From: Acanthochlamys bracteata
Lineage: Eukaryota > Streptophyta > Magnoliopsida > Pandanales > Velloziaceae
Reading direction: 5' to 3'
DNA length: 64,000 bases
Assembly: GCA_019914995.1 (NCBI GenBank)
Contig: CM034132.1
Location: forward strand, 2,854,501-2,918,500
In this document: one piece after another, positions 37,454 through 50,845 of the stretch
Layout: the number at the start of each line of letters is the position of its first letter
Position numbering within the stretch: the stretch's first letter is position 1
Program-made: the position numbers and the translations under genes
The notes under the pieces: model-generated
Database searches by the model: none
What the model was told of the DNA's origin: nothing
What the model saw: only the letters and a program-made list of their open reading frames with translations

Positions 37454-39594
37454 TTACCAGGTCCACCTAAGTACAGAGTCTAAAGGTTCCTCATCTACTT
37501 TTCCAATAGCCTCAAGAATTGATGAGTATGTGATGAGATCATATTTATATCCCTTAGCAGTCATTTCCTTCATCAGTTTAGCTGCCTCCTCGAACATTCC
37601 AGCACGACTAAGTGCACCAAGAATGGTATTATATGAGACAGCATCAGGCTTAATCTTAAAATGTTGCATGTCTGAAAGCATTTGCATTGCCTTTATAGGA
37701 CCACCTGCCTTTGCTAATCCATTCAAAATTATATTAAGAGAGTTTATATCTGGGCTGCAGCCTTGCTCTTGCATTTTACGAAGTAAAGAATGAGCTTCAT
37801 CTACCATCCCAGCCCTCACCATTCCTGACATCAGAGCGTTGTAAGCATACACATCAGGTATGCAACCAACTTTCTTAATTTCATTGAAAAGATCAACAGC
37901 ATCACTTAGCCTACCACATTTACCAAAATGCCTGATCATGACAGCATATATTCGGGAACTGGAACTTCCGCAGTTTTCCTTTAATTCTTGAAACAACTCG
38001 CTGGCAGCATCATAACGTTTTGCTTTTCCAAGAGCATCAATGAGGCTACAATACGCTGCTGGACATGGAGGAAAACCTTTCTCATCCATCTCTTCAAGTA
38101 GCATCAAAGCCTTTTCGACTCTATTTGTTTTGCAGAACCCATCAATCAGAATGGAATAAGTAAAAGCACTAGGTGAAATCCCTCTCTGCTTCATTTTCTC
38201 GAACCACAACACAGCACAAGATGCACGTGCTTTTGATTCAAAGATTGACTTGATAATGATGTTATAGGTAACCACATTAGGCACACAAGACCTAGACTCC
38301 ATTTCCTCAAACAACTTGACTGCATCATCTAAACGTCCAGCTTTCCCAAGGGTATTTATGACATTATTCATGAGCACTGTATCTGGAATACAACCTTCTT
38401 GCTGCATTTCAAGAAACATATGATAAGCGTCATCAACTCTTCCAGCCTTCCCAAGACCTCTTATCAACTCAGTGAAGGTAAACACATTTGGGGTACAGCA
38501 CTTAGATTTCATTTCCTGATATAGGCTGAGAGCTTTCTCAACTTGTCCAGAATCAAAGAACATGCCCATCAGTGTGGTATAGATCTTTGCGGTCGGTTGC
38601 AGCCCATTCTCTTTCATCTCCTCAAAAAGTCTAATAGCGGAGTCTCCATGCCGCAATTTGCAGAAGCTAGCAATTAGAGCACTGTATGTTACAGTATCAG
38701 GATAACAATTACCCTCATTGCACATCTCCTTATAAAGCTCATGAACCTTCTCATGCTGACCTTCCTGCATCAGCATGAGTATTATGGTGTTATAAGTATG
38801 TGCAGTCGGCTGGCATTTCTGTGCCTTTATGTTGTAAAAGATCGAGCAAGCCTTATTAATCATTTTCGCCTTGCCTAAAATTCTAACAATCTCAGATAAC
38901 TCCACAGGCGTGATCAAACAGTTGCTTCTAACCATGTCCCGGATCGTGTTCCACATTTCCCCTACAAGACCAGCTTCTTCTAAACAACGTACAAATGCCA
39001 TGTACGTTGTCGTGTCATGCTCAAAATTTTTCCGCTTGCCCGCCCACCGGAAAAACTGCATCTTAACTCTGATTTCAATATCTGTTTTCAAGACCTGCCG
39101 AACTAGCCGGTGATCCACTTTCAGCATCAGCACTTCCAGGGCTTTCTCGGCATCAGGACCCCATTTGAATATCTTAAGTATTCTGACAAATCTCTCATCC
39201 AGTTTACGAACCGACGGATCATTTCGGGGCAGCCTATGTGAAAAAATTGCGCGCGGTTGCTCGTCTCTGATAATTGGGAGCTTGAACATCTGAACAATCT
39301 CATTCTCTGTATAACCAATTCAATTGCATTCAAAATCAGAAATCCAAAACCAAACTATCTTAGCACGAAAAATCTACACTTCTACTGAGAAAAAATATAT
39401 AATAAACACTATAAATGGCACTTTTAGTGTAACTCAGTTGCATGTATATCACCTGTTTGCTTTATTCTCTGACAGAGATATGGTGCCGAAGCGATCAACC
39501 GTTCCTGTTGGTGCTGCTGTTGCTGGTAGCGGACTGCTCGAATACCCACAGAGATCTCGGTGCAACACAGCAGGCACCGGCGTAAAGTTCGCAT
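37454..39594 (-). CDS. PPR protein, similar to At3g16010
   Basis: Complete 664-aa gene in two exons, 39594-39453 and 39306-37454 (1995 nt). The first exon gives the N terminus ending in 'LCQRIKQT', joined in phase to 'ENEIVQMFKLP', as in the Arabidopsis protein that I recall. The rest is a run of 35-residue P-type PPR motifs, for example 'YNTIILMLMQEGQHEKVHEL', 'TYSALIASFCKLRHGDSAIR' and 'AYNALMSGMVRAGMVDEAHS'. No DYW or E domain follows. P-class PPR proteins bind specific organellar RNAs for stabilisation, splicing or translation; the Arg- and Ser-containing N terminus could be a targeting peptide. Starting at the internal Met at 39289 would drop the first exon; the conserved splice junction argues for the upstream start. 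The exact RNA target is unknown. Confidence 0.92.
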
Positions 39595-39704
39595 ACTCTT
39601 CGAGTGAATGGAGTGGGCGCTTTCGGGTCGGGGCGATTTTTGTTGAACAATCCAAGTGCTACGAACAAAGTAAGCGCGCGATCGTGGATTTTGCAACCGT
39701 AGGT

Positions 39705-39710
39705 GGCCCA
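39705..39710 (-). promoter_or_regulatory. Site II element (TGGGCC) upstream of PPR gene
   Basis: TGGGCC on the minus strand, about 110 bp before the inferred PPR start. Site II (TGGGCY) motifs are TCP-factor sites common in promoters of plant nuclear genes for organelle and ribosome functions. One copy only, so support is modest. Confidence 0.4.
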
Positions 39711-39995
39711 AAGACTCGAGAACACTTTTGGAAATTGGATATAGCGTGCAGTGTACTTTATAGAAGCCGCAGCCGGGTTTGGATCCTCTAAAAAAAGTAT
39801 CATAGAGGTTTACGCGACATAAACATAAGAAAATTAAAACAAGCGAGTGATATTGGGTGAGAGAATAATCGCTTGAACATAAACGAACATAATACTTCTT
39901 GGTCAGGGTTATCACTGAAAAACACAAATTTCTAAGAGAAATAATGTGAAATACTATATAACACACGGTTTGAGCTATAAATCTTTTTTGTTGGA

Positions 39996-40254
39996 GGTGC
40001 GTTTGAAATTACTTATAAAATAAAATTTTTCCTGAAATAAAAAATATTTTTATTTTTTTAGAAAATAAATTTTATTTTTTTTACTTCTAAAAAAAATAAT
40101 ATAAATATATAATAAAAAGATCTCGTTATGAAAAAAATTTTTATAACATCTAAATTTTTGAATAAATTTTTTAAATATTTATAAAATATGTATTGAAAAA
40201 TATAAAATACGAAAAAATTGAAAAATAGTTTTTGAAACGTGATGCCAAACGCGG
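39996..40254. mobile_element. Short AT-rich MITE-like element
   Basis: Starts GGTGCGTTTG and ends with CCAAACGCGG (reverse complement CCGCGTTTGG), so the termini are near-complementary. The interior shares 'TTGAATAAATTTTTTAAATA' and 'TTATAAAATATGTATTGAAA' with the element at 62071-62341 and, less closely, 17609-17838. No coding capacity. Confidence 0.6.
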
Positions 40255-40762
40255 TGATCTTTTTTCAGTTCTTTCAAAGTGTTATCTTTGTATTTTATTT
40301 GGTCGGGAAAGTTTCATCCTCTTATTTACAACGCTAAAAAATAGGAACTTTTTTGAATTTGTTTGCACTTAAATTGCAACTGTATGCTTACTATGGTTAA
40401 CTTCAATTGCACATAAGACTATAAGAGGATCCAAACCTGCACCTATGTGCCCCTTAAACACAGAAGACTGCAAATGACTGCTGAAAGGATTTGACTAAGT
40501 ACATCAATAGTATGAAAAGATTCGAACAACTGAACATAACACAAGGAATGGATTTATTTTACATTTTACTAAACTCATGAATATGTTGATTGTATGTACA
40601 TGTTAACTGTGTATAGTTACAGATTTATCCAATCTCAGAAAGACTAATAAATGAAGGAGGACAAATAATTACTGCATTGTCAATTACGATTCTCGAAAAG
40701 GTTCTCTGAAAAGCAACCATCTCTACTACACCAGAAAAAACAGAACAAATCAACACATGAAT

Positions 40763-43700
40763 TTAGGATGGACCGGCTTTTGACAATGCTGATTCAAACA
40801 GCTGCCAGAAAGCCTCTGATGAACTTGCATCATCAGCCTTAATTTCTATCTGGGCCTTTGCGGACGATGTATTGATTTTACATTCCACTAGAAAGAACAA
40901 AGGTTCATCTGCCTTCTGAGCAAAGAAAAAGAACTTAAAATTTGGAGCTTGGCCACCAGAAGCAATACAATGAATTGAGTGGTTTCGCATATGCCTTGGG
41001 AGTGCGTCTGGTATTGTCAAGGCGACCACCCCTTGTGGGCTCATTGAGCATTCCTGCTCACACAATTTAGGCATTAGTAGCATGTAATGCAAGCCCAAAC
41101 ATTCATTTGTCACTACCAAACAAGATACTTGCATGCCAAGTCTAGAGTCTTATATTTATCTGTAGATAATTGCTAAAAAGGGGCAACATGATATAAGCAT
41201 ATCGAACAGAATTAAGAATATACTGGCAACATGCTTCAGTTGGAGTTTTGTTGATGCACTGAAATCACACGCTTGGAACATTAATCATGCTTGGTCTTGA
41301 GTTTATTTTTGTCAATTCTAGGTGCTTTAAGACAAACTATAAAATTTTATACAGAAACCGTAAAATAGTAAAAAAAGAACATCCATGTATAAACTCCAAA
41401 CTCATGAAGTGCTTCAGGAAAGTTGGGCCTTAGTTCTCGTTGGGCAATTGTTATAAAAACCAACTCAACAATTCCTTTATCTAATAAGGAAATGCCATGC
41501 AGCGTTTACGGAACAGATCAGAGAAAGTATGGGAAGGTTAGAGCAGTGGAAAAAAAACCACATTCACCATTGCAGCTGTTAAATCAACATGTTAACCTAG
41601 CAATCTAGAGCGCCTACTTGAATAAGAGCAACATGATAGGGTCTACCTCCATTTTTCCAATTGTGCAACATACGCTAGCAACTGGATAGCATGCCTTAAA
41701 AATTTTTTTTTTCAAAAGAAACAAAATAAAAGAGAACTCCAACTACTTCTGGATATAAATAGATATATCTGAAGAGAAACAAAACGAGGATGCATAATAC
41801 CTGCGATAAGGAGGTCACTAGCTGGCGCCATTTTCTCTGGTAAGTAGGAGGATCCAGAACAGCTTTTGGGTTGAGATTTAAGGAAGGTGGAGCTGGAATT
41901 AGAGATAGACCCAGACCAAGGAGATCATCAAGACCTGTGGTCGCCTGTTGTGAGAAAGTCGGCAAACCAGGATCTGAAAATGCTGCCTCAAGAGGTGTTT
42001 GATAGCTGATCAGAGAGGCATCATATCCAGGGCCGTTGTGTGCTGTACCATTATGGGCTGGCCCTCTATTTTCTTCCTTCTCAGAAGTGCTCAAAAGAAG
42101 ATCATTATCACTTGCTTCATATATCGGAGAGGCCATAACGTTCTCAGGTTCTCCTCCAATAGATATATTTCCAAGCTCTTCAGCTAATTCAAATGGCCCA
42201 CGGTGCTCTTTATCTATGAACATGTACGATGGCTGCAAATTTGTAGGAAAAAATTGATTACGAATCTAAGATCATGTTTTAACATTGAAAAAAAAAATGA
42301 TTTGGCAAAGCAGTAAAAACACAAATTTAGAAAATAGGCTAAAAGAAAGGGTGAAAAGACAGTGCTAACTAAATGTATTCCTACAAGTTACTTAATCTGT
42401 ATGACAATGTACCTTTTGATATATGACTGACAGGCTATTGAACTCATCAAATATGCGATCTTTAATTTCACTACTCTGAGTATCAGCAAAGACTGAAACA
42501 GCTTGCTTCGGAGGATTAACAACTCGTTCAGCCACAGACACATCATACTGCAAAAGTCTGTAGTAGAATAAGGCTCGATCATGAACATCCTGCATAAATA
42601 ACATTGACATGCAATGAATTGTTCAGAAATAAATTTCACCTAGATATATTCAAATATCTAATAAAGAATAACTGGATGAACAACTCGCACCTGGTGTGAA
42701 TCAGCCAGACCCATAGCTAAAACAGCCCCCAATGTCTTCTGTGTCTCAGGTGGTCTTTTGAAGAAGCATTTCATAACAGCAGTGAGAATATGTAACCGAA
42801 CCTGCAAACAAACAGAATCATATACATAAGGTAAAAAAGCCTTAAAGTTCCATTCTCTGTAAACTGCAACATGCATTTCCTGAGTTAAAAAACTGACATA
42901 AATGTAAAAGGAATTTGCCAATCGCATTTAATTAGAACCAGACACCTATCAAACAGAAAGACCTTATACATTGTCCTACAAGCATTGAAATACAAAACCA
43001 TTTTAGGATTCCAATAAGCAGCAGTTAAACAAAAATACACAATGAAGTATCAATAGAAAAAAAAAAAAAAAAAAAATCGACATGGTCCACTATTTAAGCA
43101 TGTATGATGCAGGTCACTTACTTCTGCAGCATGCTCTTCTTCCCAATTCTCAACAAGACCTTCTAAAATGTAGGGAGTATCAGGCATATCTTGGGAATAC
43201 TCCCCCAACATCCATATCAGAGCTGCTTTGGCCTTGGGCTCTTGGACATTTTTGCTGCTAATATTCCCAACAACTGCTATACAGTCATGACTCCACTGGG
43301 GATATTTCCTCAAAAGATCTTTCACCAGTACCTGCATATTGGTTGTGGTAATGGAAGATCAAGTACAAGAATAATCAACCATAATTCATCAGATGCATGT
43401 TAATCGAATTTATATGTATACACAAACAGATATTGCAAAAATGATAATTACTAGTGTTTCTGCAGTGACATAGTCTTTTTCCATCTCAAGGAATTGAAGA
43501 AGCCTATCGACAATTGCATTAACATCGTACTGCTGCAAAGCTATCTTTCCAACTGCACGAATTGATTCTCTAGCAATAGGTATGTCGACATTTGCAGCAT
43601 ATTCACATAACTCCGTCACTGAAATGCAGTTCAAGAATATTATCATTTTAAAGTATGAAAAGTAAAGCACTGCAGTGCAGTTATTGTACATACAGGGTAG

Positions 43701-46700
43701 TTTGGATGAGAGCTAATACCTATTTCGTATGTGTTGCTTTCATTGGCTATTGCAGTGAGCATCTCAAGTTTCAGTTTCTTCTCATAGGACGGTTCACTGT
43801 ACTGGCAATAGAAGTGCTTATAGTCTGATGAAAACAGCATAGGAGCTCGCATCACCAACAAATGCAAGTGGCTAAGAACAGCATAAGATTGTTCTGGACT
43901 TCCTGAACTAACAAGAGTTAACAAAGGAGCTTTGACGCGTTCATAGACCTGAGACAACAGTCTTACAAAACATGAGTGGCTACAAACTATTATATGGTAC
44001 AATAATCAAGACTACGCAGCAAAGGAATCATTATAAAGACAAAACGGTTTTCGCAGATGTGTTTTTGTGAATGTAGAAGAATCTAAAAGAAGGTATTATC
44101 AAGCAAGAACATATAGGGACAGAAGAGGAAGTCTCAAAGATGCATATATTTGTGTGTCATTATTCAACAAATGAATTTTTAAAAGAGGGGCATCCCAGAA
44201 CTATTACATGAAGCTATTGCTTATTCACTTGTTCCTATCCCTCAGTACATGTGTGCAAGTTTGTTATTGCATGTATATCAGTCTTTGCATTGAATGTCTA
44301 TGTCGCATAATATATGCACACATGCACACCAAAAAAATCCATGAAGGTGGCAAGAAGTTAAAGTTGTAGAATGCAAATGCATAAATTTGAGGCAACTTAA
44401 GCCCTCACCATTGGGGAACTGGGTAGGTAATGCAGACCTCGTACAAAAATTAGTACTTAAGTCTAAATCGAAGTCGTATATCAGATACCTGCTGATGAAC
44501 ATCAGTCATTGACATTGTCATATGTAGAAACACCTTGATTGTAGCCAAAACAACAGCACCATTTACATGTTGCAGTCTATCTTCGAGGAGATTCATTATG
44601 TCGAATATCTCGTTACTATCTGAAGGTATGTACTTAGACACCAAGTCAAGCACAAGGCATTGTGCCCACTCATTGAAGTCCTTGATCCTGTAATTTGACC
44701 CCGTTATATGAGACATTAAATAAGTTTGATAATTATGTCTTACAAGCCTTAAAAAGGCATCTGAGCTACTTCCAAGAAATATCTCTGGAAAATTGAAAAT
44801 TGGTATTCCAATTTAATAAAAGCACATCACTCTACTCTTGAATTCATTCACAAAGGACCATCTGAAACTGATCAAGCCACAATAAGGATGTGAACTTAAT
44901 GGTGACAAGATTAATTAATCGAGCACACAAGCCATAGTCTATTAGCTTACACAAGCCATAGTCTATTACCTTTCACAAGACTTGCCTACAATGTGATTGG
45001 AATTTTTCATCTAACAACAAGAAACATCAATGATCTGCTGCTAATTAAGTCCTAATTTCATCTCAAACAATTAAGGTGCACTACACTCTAATTTCATCAT
45101 TTGCCCAAAATACATAATAACGTTCTCGGATTAACATACAACTTCAATTTCAGTTTTGTCCGAGAAAAAGAAAACACTACATCAAATCTAACTTGAGTAC
45201 TCTGAGTTAAGAGCAACCTGTTCAGGAGATGATACACCACTGGCTTGCTCAACAACGACTCCCTCTCCCTAGATGCCTCCTCATTATTGCTTGCAGCTTC
45301 CAGGCTCCAAATCTCTTGCAGTGCTGACAAGCAGTTTGCCACAACCTACAAATACCATAACAGAAATTCACATCAGCACTCTTAAAGAAACAGATCTCTT
45401 ATGACAAAGCCCTAAAATCCACTGAACGAGCTACACACCCATAGTTTACTGCAATTATCATATCAAACTTTTCTTCTTAATGGAAGTAATTCAAGTTACT
45501 TCACTTCTTATTGACGAACAAACAGTCTATAGAATCAATCTCCTAAGGATCTAACCAGTAATATTTGCTCCCAAGATTACTCCACTTGCCTGCCCAATCA
45601 TTCTGGCAAATCAATTGACACACACAAAGGCGCTTAGTACTCAGAGGAACTTCCATGTAGTACTCCATTGTGCACACTCCTAAGTCCACCACCAGCACTT
45701 AGGATCGTATAAGTTAGTTCCAGAAAATGGAAGCAGACAGAAAGTTATTGTCTATTGGATCCCAAAAGAATCAACTGGAAAAATACATCATACATCCATG
45801 CCCTCTCACCAAGAAAACCCTACAATTTACAAATTTTCCCACATAGATCATAGGTGGAGAGCATTTGCCATAAAATACCAACATTTAATTATGATGCCCT
45901 CATTTCCACTTCTACAGCTTCAAATTCAGAATTAAACTGACATTACACAATAATACGTTCAATCAATAAGGCAGAAGCAGCTGAAACACACCTAAAGAAG
46001 CAGTCAAGGAATCAATCTAACACACAATTGACAGAATAAATTCACAATCACCTGCGCGTCACGATCAGAGAGCAAGAAGGACTTTATAGTACCCGGAAAT
46101 CCCGAGTCAAGACAGGTTGCAGCCGAGATACGATGCAGCTTGACCACACCAACAGCTGCCACGGCACGTACATAAGCCGAACCATCACGCAACCCTTCAC
46201 CAAGCGGTCCGACAAGGTACTCAACCAATCCAGGAACCCGTAGCGAGCAGAGCGATCTGAGAGCAAGACCCCTGATCATGGGATCTTCATCTCGGCAATC
46301 GCGCTGCAAGAAATTGATTGTAAGGAGAGAGAGGTCGGGGTTCGACTTCGCATATGTTCCGACATAGAGGTAACACATTTTCTTCAAGACCACATCGGTG
46401 GTGGCAGAACACATAACCATCTCACTGAATACCGCAGATACATCGATGCCAACGGTCATGTACGAGATCACGCGCTTGAACAGGTCCCGCTTCGAGTCAT
46501 CTGCTCCCGGCGTTCTGCTTCCAGCAAGCTGCCGGAGTTGAAGCTTCAGATCCGTCACTTCACTCTTCCTACAAGGATTCAACAACATTATAGAGATTGT
46601 TCGATTGATTGATAGAGGTTGTGAGAGAGAATTACGGTTTATAGCTTTGATTACCCTGAAGGTTGAGAAGGTGAAGCAGAGCGGTGAGGCATTGTTGGAG

Positions 46701-46713
46701 GCGGCGGAGCCAT
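40763..46713 (-). CDS. AP4B1: AP-4 complex subunit beta (beta4-adaptin)
   Basis: Complete 839-aa gene in 11 exons: 46713-46655, 46568-46052, 45345-45218, 44687-44489, 43948-43720, 43618-43452, 43331-43122, 42801-42691, 42589-42413, 42232-41801 and 41053-40763 (2520 nt). It follows Arabidopsis AP4B (At5g11490, about 841 aa) along its length: the trunk of helical repeats ('MIRGLALRSLCSLRVPGLVE', 'DRLLQFLEMEKDYVTAETLV', 'KAALIWMLGEY'), a variable hinge containing 'GLDDLLGLGLS', and the C-terminal appendage ('SIHCIASGGQAPNFKFFFFA'). The large subunit pairs with AP-4 epsilon, mu and sigma on trans-Golgi membranes; in plants the complex sorts vacuolar cargo without clathrin being essential. The next gene starts 373 bp away on the other strand. 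Confidence 0.95.
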
Positions 46714-47086
46714 GGCGGAGAAGAAAAAATGAAAGCCAACCAGTGGCCGGAGCTCGGTGAAGAACAAGGAAAGAAGTAAACAGTAACAATATCTAACTAC
46801 AACTTCATTTAGACACCCCTGTACTTATATTTATTAACAAATATACCCATATTGGGCTGTTGGGCTGAATTCTCACTTTCGCTACTACTGCCTCTAACAA
46901 GTTTTCGTGATTCTTCTTCCCGCGTATAAATAATTACAAATACACCCCTCGTGGCATTGCGTCTCGTGCTCTCATGTGCCACCACAAAGATAAAACAAAA
47001 ACCTGAACACAGCACAGCAACAACAAGAATACTATCACCAGCAACAATCAACAGCTCCCATTTCTTTCCACTCTCTTTTCTCTTCA
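46714..47086. promoter_or_regulatory. Shared divergent promoter, AP4B and TraB genes
   Basis: Only 373 bp separate the two start codons, so both 5' UTRs and core promoters must share this space. Two Site II-type TGGGCT motifs lie at 46853-46858 and 46861-46866. Such motifs are frequent in housekeeping and bidirectional plant promoters. Co-expression of the two genes is an inference. Confidence 0.6.
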
Positions 47087-50000
47087 ATGGCAATCGGGCT
47101 AATGTCTTCTTCAATTCTATCAAACCCTGAAGGATTTCTCTGTAGCTTCTCTTCAACGAAGCTCTCGAACAGATGTTCTTCACTGCAGCCGCCGCAATTT
47201 GTTCGGGTGAATCAACGGGTGATGGCGAGTTCGAGCGGTTCTTCAGCCGCTTTTCCTGGTGATGGTGAGCGGGAGAAGTTTTTAGGGGCGAACGTTATCT
47301 CAGACTTCATGAGATTCCGGCGTGGTGGTAGTGCTGGAGCTGGTGAGCTACAGACTGCTGTTGTTAGCTACCGCAAACGTCTTCCGTGGCGCCTTCTCGA
47401 TCCTTTTCTTCAGGTTTGTGCTTTGTTTTGTTGATTGCTAGTGTTTATGAGCTGATTTTAATCAATTGAAGTTGGTTTGTGTCAGTGCAGGTGGATTTGG
47501 TGTCAACGATCCACATTGCCGAGAAGCAGTATGTTCCTATTTCACGCTATTTTATTTAATTATGTGTTGATTATGGTTATTATTTCAATTAATGAGGATT
47601 CGGGGTTGAATTTAAATTGTTACTTGTTTTATATTCACGAAGTTTATCAGATGAGTGCTGTGGAAAGGTTATAGTTGAAATTGCTAAAGCGAGACATGAG
47701 CACAATAGGTACTACCTCTCATTGGAGAAACTACAGATGCTATCATGTAACGATAATATTGGATGTGAACGACCAGTATGTTCCTTCCGGGCACGGTTAT
47801 TATTGGTGGGTTGGAAGGAACTTTCATTTCCTTTTTCTTGGTTTAAGGAGCTGGGTTAATAGATATCTAAGCAGTCAAAACTTGCACAAGCAAGCAGTTT
47901 CTGTGGCTTTAGCTGATATAAAGCTAGATTTAGTGAGAGACTAAATGAGAATCCAATACATCTTGGTCTGGGAACTGGACACTTTGCCTCATAACCCAAT
48001 TTCTTCCTAGGAAGTAGTCAAAATATCTGTTATTTTATTCATAATCTTTCCCAAATAAGGCAGAATTTGTCAAAGAGTGTCATCCCTTGTGCATGCTATT
48101 TTGAGCATCAACTCTGAAGATTGTATCATGGAGGAAATGTCATGCTATTGAAATTGGAAAGAAGGATAAAAATGTCTACATCTAATTGCCATATCTTTTG
48201 AGCATGGAAGTACATATTCCAGCATATTGGTTCAGATGTATGCTAAAAGCTGGTATTGTTGGAAACCAACAGAACCCCTTGTTTTAAAAACTGTATATTC
48301 TATCATGCTAATGCAGAAACCCCATTTGAGTGTTACATGAAGATAAAGCAAATCAAATAGACAAAGTTGATTTAGCTTTATTAGGCCCAATAATTTCATT
48401 AGTTTACCTGCATCTTTTGCAATTCTTATCCAGAGTAAGAATTAAGACGTTATTTTTTGCACACGAGCATTTGGTGTGTTCATAATTCCTTTATTCCCTC
48501 ATTTAGGTTGTTATATGAATGTTCACATTTCTTGTATGACTGGATTCACGTAAGAGACAATAACCATCGTGCACTTAACTTTAGGAATTTGCTGACCATT
48601 GGATTATTGAGTCGATTGATGAAATCCAATCTCTCCATCCAGATACTTTGAATGCTTGCGGAAAGAACTTGAAGAATATGACTGTGTCCTCTATGAGATG
48701 GTGACAAGCAGGGAGAGTTTAGAAAAGAGGAAAAGCTTGAACTCAATTAAAAGGCTGAAAGCTTCACGCTCCAAGGGCTTTAATGTCGTTGGGTTTATCC
48801 AGAGGCAGATGGCATATATACTTGGTCTGGATTTCCAGCTAGACTGCCTTGATTACCAGGATGAAAATTGGCACCACGCCGATTTAGATTTTGAAACCTT
48901 TAAACAGTTACAGGTATCTCCAACTGATTTTGGTTACTTTATAGGTGCCTTTATCCTTCTGGTATTACTTACTTGACTTAGGAAGTTTAAGTATCAGTTC
49001 CCATACTTTCCCATCCTTCTCAGAAGTTACTAGCTCCTCCTATGAGTTCAAAATACTGTCTTTGTAATATTTAACAATTTTGAAGATGCAAATATGTCCT
49101 TGAATTTGTCTGAAGATGCAAAGTTGTTGATTTTCTCCTTCTATTTCCAGCTTGAAAGGGGTGAGAGCTTCTTCAGTTTTGCAAGAGACACAACCTTGAG
49201 ATCCACAAAAGCATTCATCCAACAGACTGCTATTCCTCAGGATCTTGATCCATTTAGGTCTAAGCTCCTTTGGGCGTCCCGCGTGCTACCCATGCCACTG
49301 GTTGGACTTCTTATCATAGGGACTCTCTGTTCACCAGCAGCAACCCAAAAAAAAGATTATCCTGAATTGGAAGCACTCTCAAGCCTTGACATTGGAGCAG
49401 CAATGAAGATTTTCCTTGCGAGACGTCTAACTTCTGAGTAAGTTTAGGTTCTATCCTTTGGGCATTAATGCTATATGTTTAATTCATGCGCACATAATAA
49501 AGAAGCATCTTTCCTCTTTAATCAATACATGTTCTAGATGCATGATGAATCAATATAGAGAATTGATGCTTTCTTATCAAATACTATATTGACAAAACTC
49601 TTCCTAATTGTTTATTATAGCTCGCAATTCAATTTGTTACTGCATGTATGCTGGAGTTTAAGAGAGGCAACTTAACCAAAAGACCACCTAGATTGACATG
49701 AAGGGCGTGTTTACCTAGGGGGTGGAAGTGGAGTTTTGAGGGAAGTAGAGTTTTTAGAAAATAAATTTAAAAAATAAAATAAAAAATAAAAAATATTTAA
49801 TAAAAAATAAAAAATTATATTATCATATATTTTTAGTAAGTTTTAAATTTGTATTTTTAAAAAAATTTTATTGATAAAAAAATTTATTTTAATTTTTATA
49901 TGTATTTATGTGAAACTTGAGTTTAAGGGAAGTGGAGTTTAGGGGTGTTGGTAAACACGCCCGAAGTGGAGATAACTGTTCACTTGTAGCAATATGCCAT

Positions 50001-50845
50001 TTTAGTTGCATTCATTATCATCAGAGCAGACCCCTAGGATAGATATGATGATGTTGCTGTTGTGGAAGTACAAGGCCCTTGTTGGTTGCTTGGGGAAAGC
50101 CTGAACGTGAGGGAAGTGTTGTGCTTGGTTGCAAATCGTAATTCCTAAGAGTTCATGCATTATATCATGAAGAATCTGGTCAAGTAACTTCTGCATTAGC
50201 AATAACATAATACCTTCCAAATCTACAAACTATCGCACCGTAAGACAAGCTTCTTAATATTCAAGGGGAAAGTTGCCAATCACTCTACTTGAACAAGACT
50301 TCTCAGATTTCTTGCTTCTTGTTTCATAACTGCAAGTAAAGAGCATTTCCATTTCAACTTGATGATTGCTTCCTCACTTGTAGTTGGTTATCAATGATTG
50401 TAGGTTTACACAATTAACGGCAGCCATAGAGGAAAAATCAGTTATAATAGGTGAGAGGAACAGAGTTGCCACTGAAGCACTACAGAGGGCTATTGCTAGT
50501 GGGAACAAGAAGATAGCAGTTCTCTATGGAGGAGGACATATGCCTGACCTCGGACGACGCTTGCGTGAGGAATTTGATATGATCCCTTCTGAGGTGCATT
50601 GGGTCACTGCTTGGTCAATTAGGAACCGGGAGCTTGAGAGCCACTCTTTCCCATTTCTTAAAACTCTTGCCAAGATGTCTGGGTGGCCACTGAACAGGTA
50701 TCAAACACTTGCAATGTTGCTTTTCTCCTCATTCCTTGCAGTGGATCTCTGGTTCTGGGAACTCTTCTTTGGTACCATGGTCAATTGGGTTTCTTGGGCA
50801 GCAACAGAAGTGGAAATGCTCTTTACAAACTTTCAGTTTATGTGA
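47087..50845 (+). CDS. TraB/GumN-domain protein
   Basis: Complete 454-aa gene in five exons: 47087-47413, 47491-47528, 48643-48913, 49151-49437 and 50404-50845 (1365 nt). The N terminus (about 60 residues, Ser-rich) may be a targeting or disordered region. The TraB domain begins near 'VSTIHIAEKQYFECLRKELE', continues with 'DCVLYEMVTSRESLE', and ends at 'AVLYGGGHMPDLGRRLREEF'. Two hydrophobic segments are visible: 'MPLVGLLIIGTL' and the C-terminal 'LAMLLFSSFLAVDLWFWELF', suggesting a tail-anchored membrane protein. The family resembles bacterial TraB/GumN proteins related to Tiki metalloproteases; Arabidopsis TRB1-type members, as I recall, sit at ER-mitochondria contacts and help mitophagy. 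An in-frame GTATCA...GCAG stretch at about 50699-50747 could mimic a 49-bp intron, but reading through keeps the hydrophobic tail. Confidence 0.88.
49703..49962. mobile_element. MITE-like element in intron 4 of the TraB gene
   Basis: Perfect 13-bp terminal inverted repeat: GGGCGTGTTTACC at 49703-49715 and GGTAAACACGCCC at 49950-49962. GAA lies on both sides, a possible 3-bp target duplication. The interior is AT-rich with G-rich subterminal 'GGAAGTGGAGTTT' phrases in direct orientation near both ends. No coding capacity; it sits harmlessly in a 966-bp intron. Confidence 0.8.

Larger units (their letters stand above)
39595..40762. other. PPR promoter side and AP-4 beta 3' side
   Basis: On the minus strand the PPR upstream region carries a Site II-type TGGGCC (39710-39705), about 110 bp above the ATG. 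A short AT-rich element sits at 39996-40254. The last part (about 40450-40762) should contain the AP-4 beta 3' UTR. Overlapping open frames near 39424-39966 are mostly the PPR first exon and its shadows. Confidence 0.5.

Noticed and set aside
39324..39803. Several overlapping open frames around the PPR first exon
   Set aside because: Only one frame joins the PPR second exon at consensus splice sites with the expected N-terminal sequence; the others are shadows.
43061..43075. Poly(A) run in an AP4B intron as a sign of a retroposed gene
   Set aside because: It is an isolated homopolymer inside an intron of a normal multi-exon gene, with no retrocopy next to it.
50699..50747. Possible 49-bp intron (GTATCA...GCAG) in the last TraB exon
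   Set aside because: Shorter than normal plant introns, and reading through keeps a conserved-looking hydrophobic C terminus.
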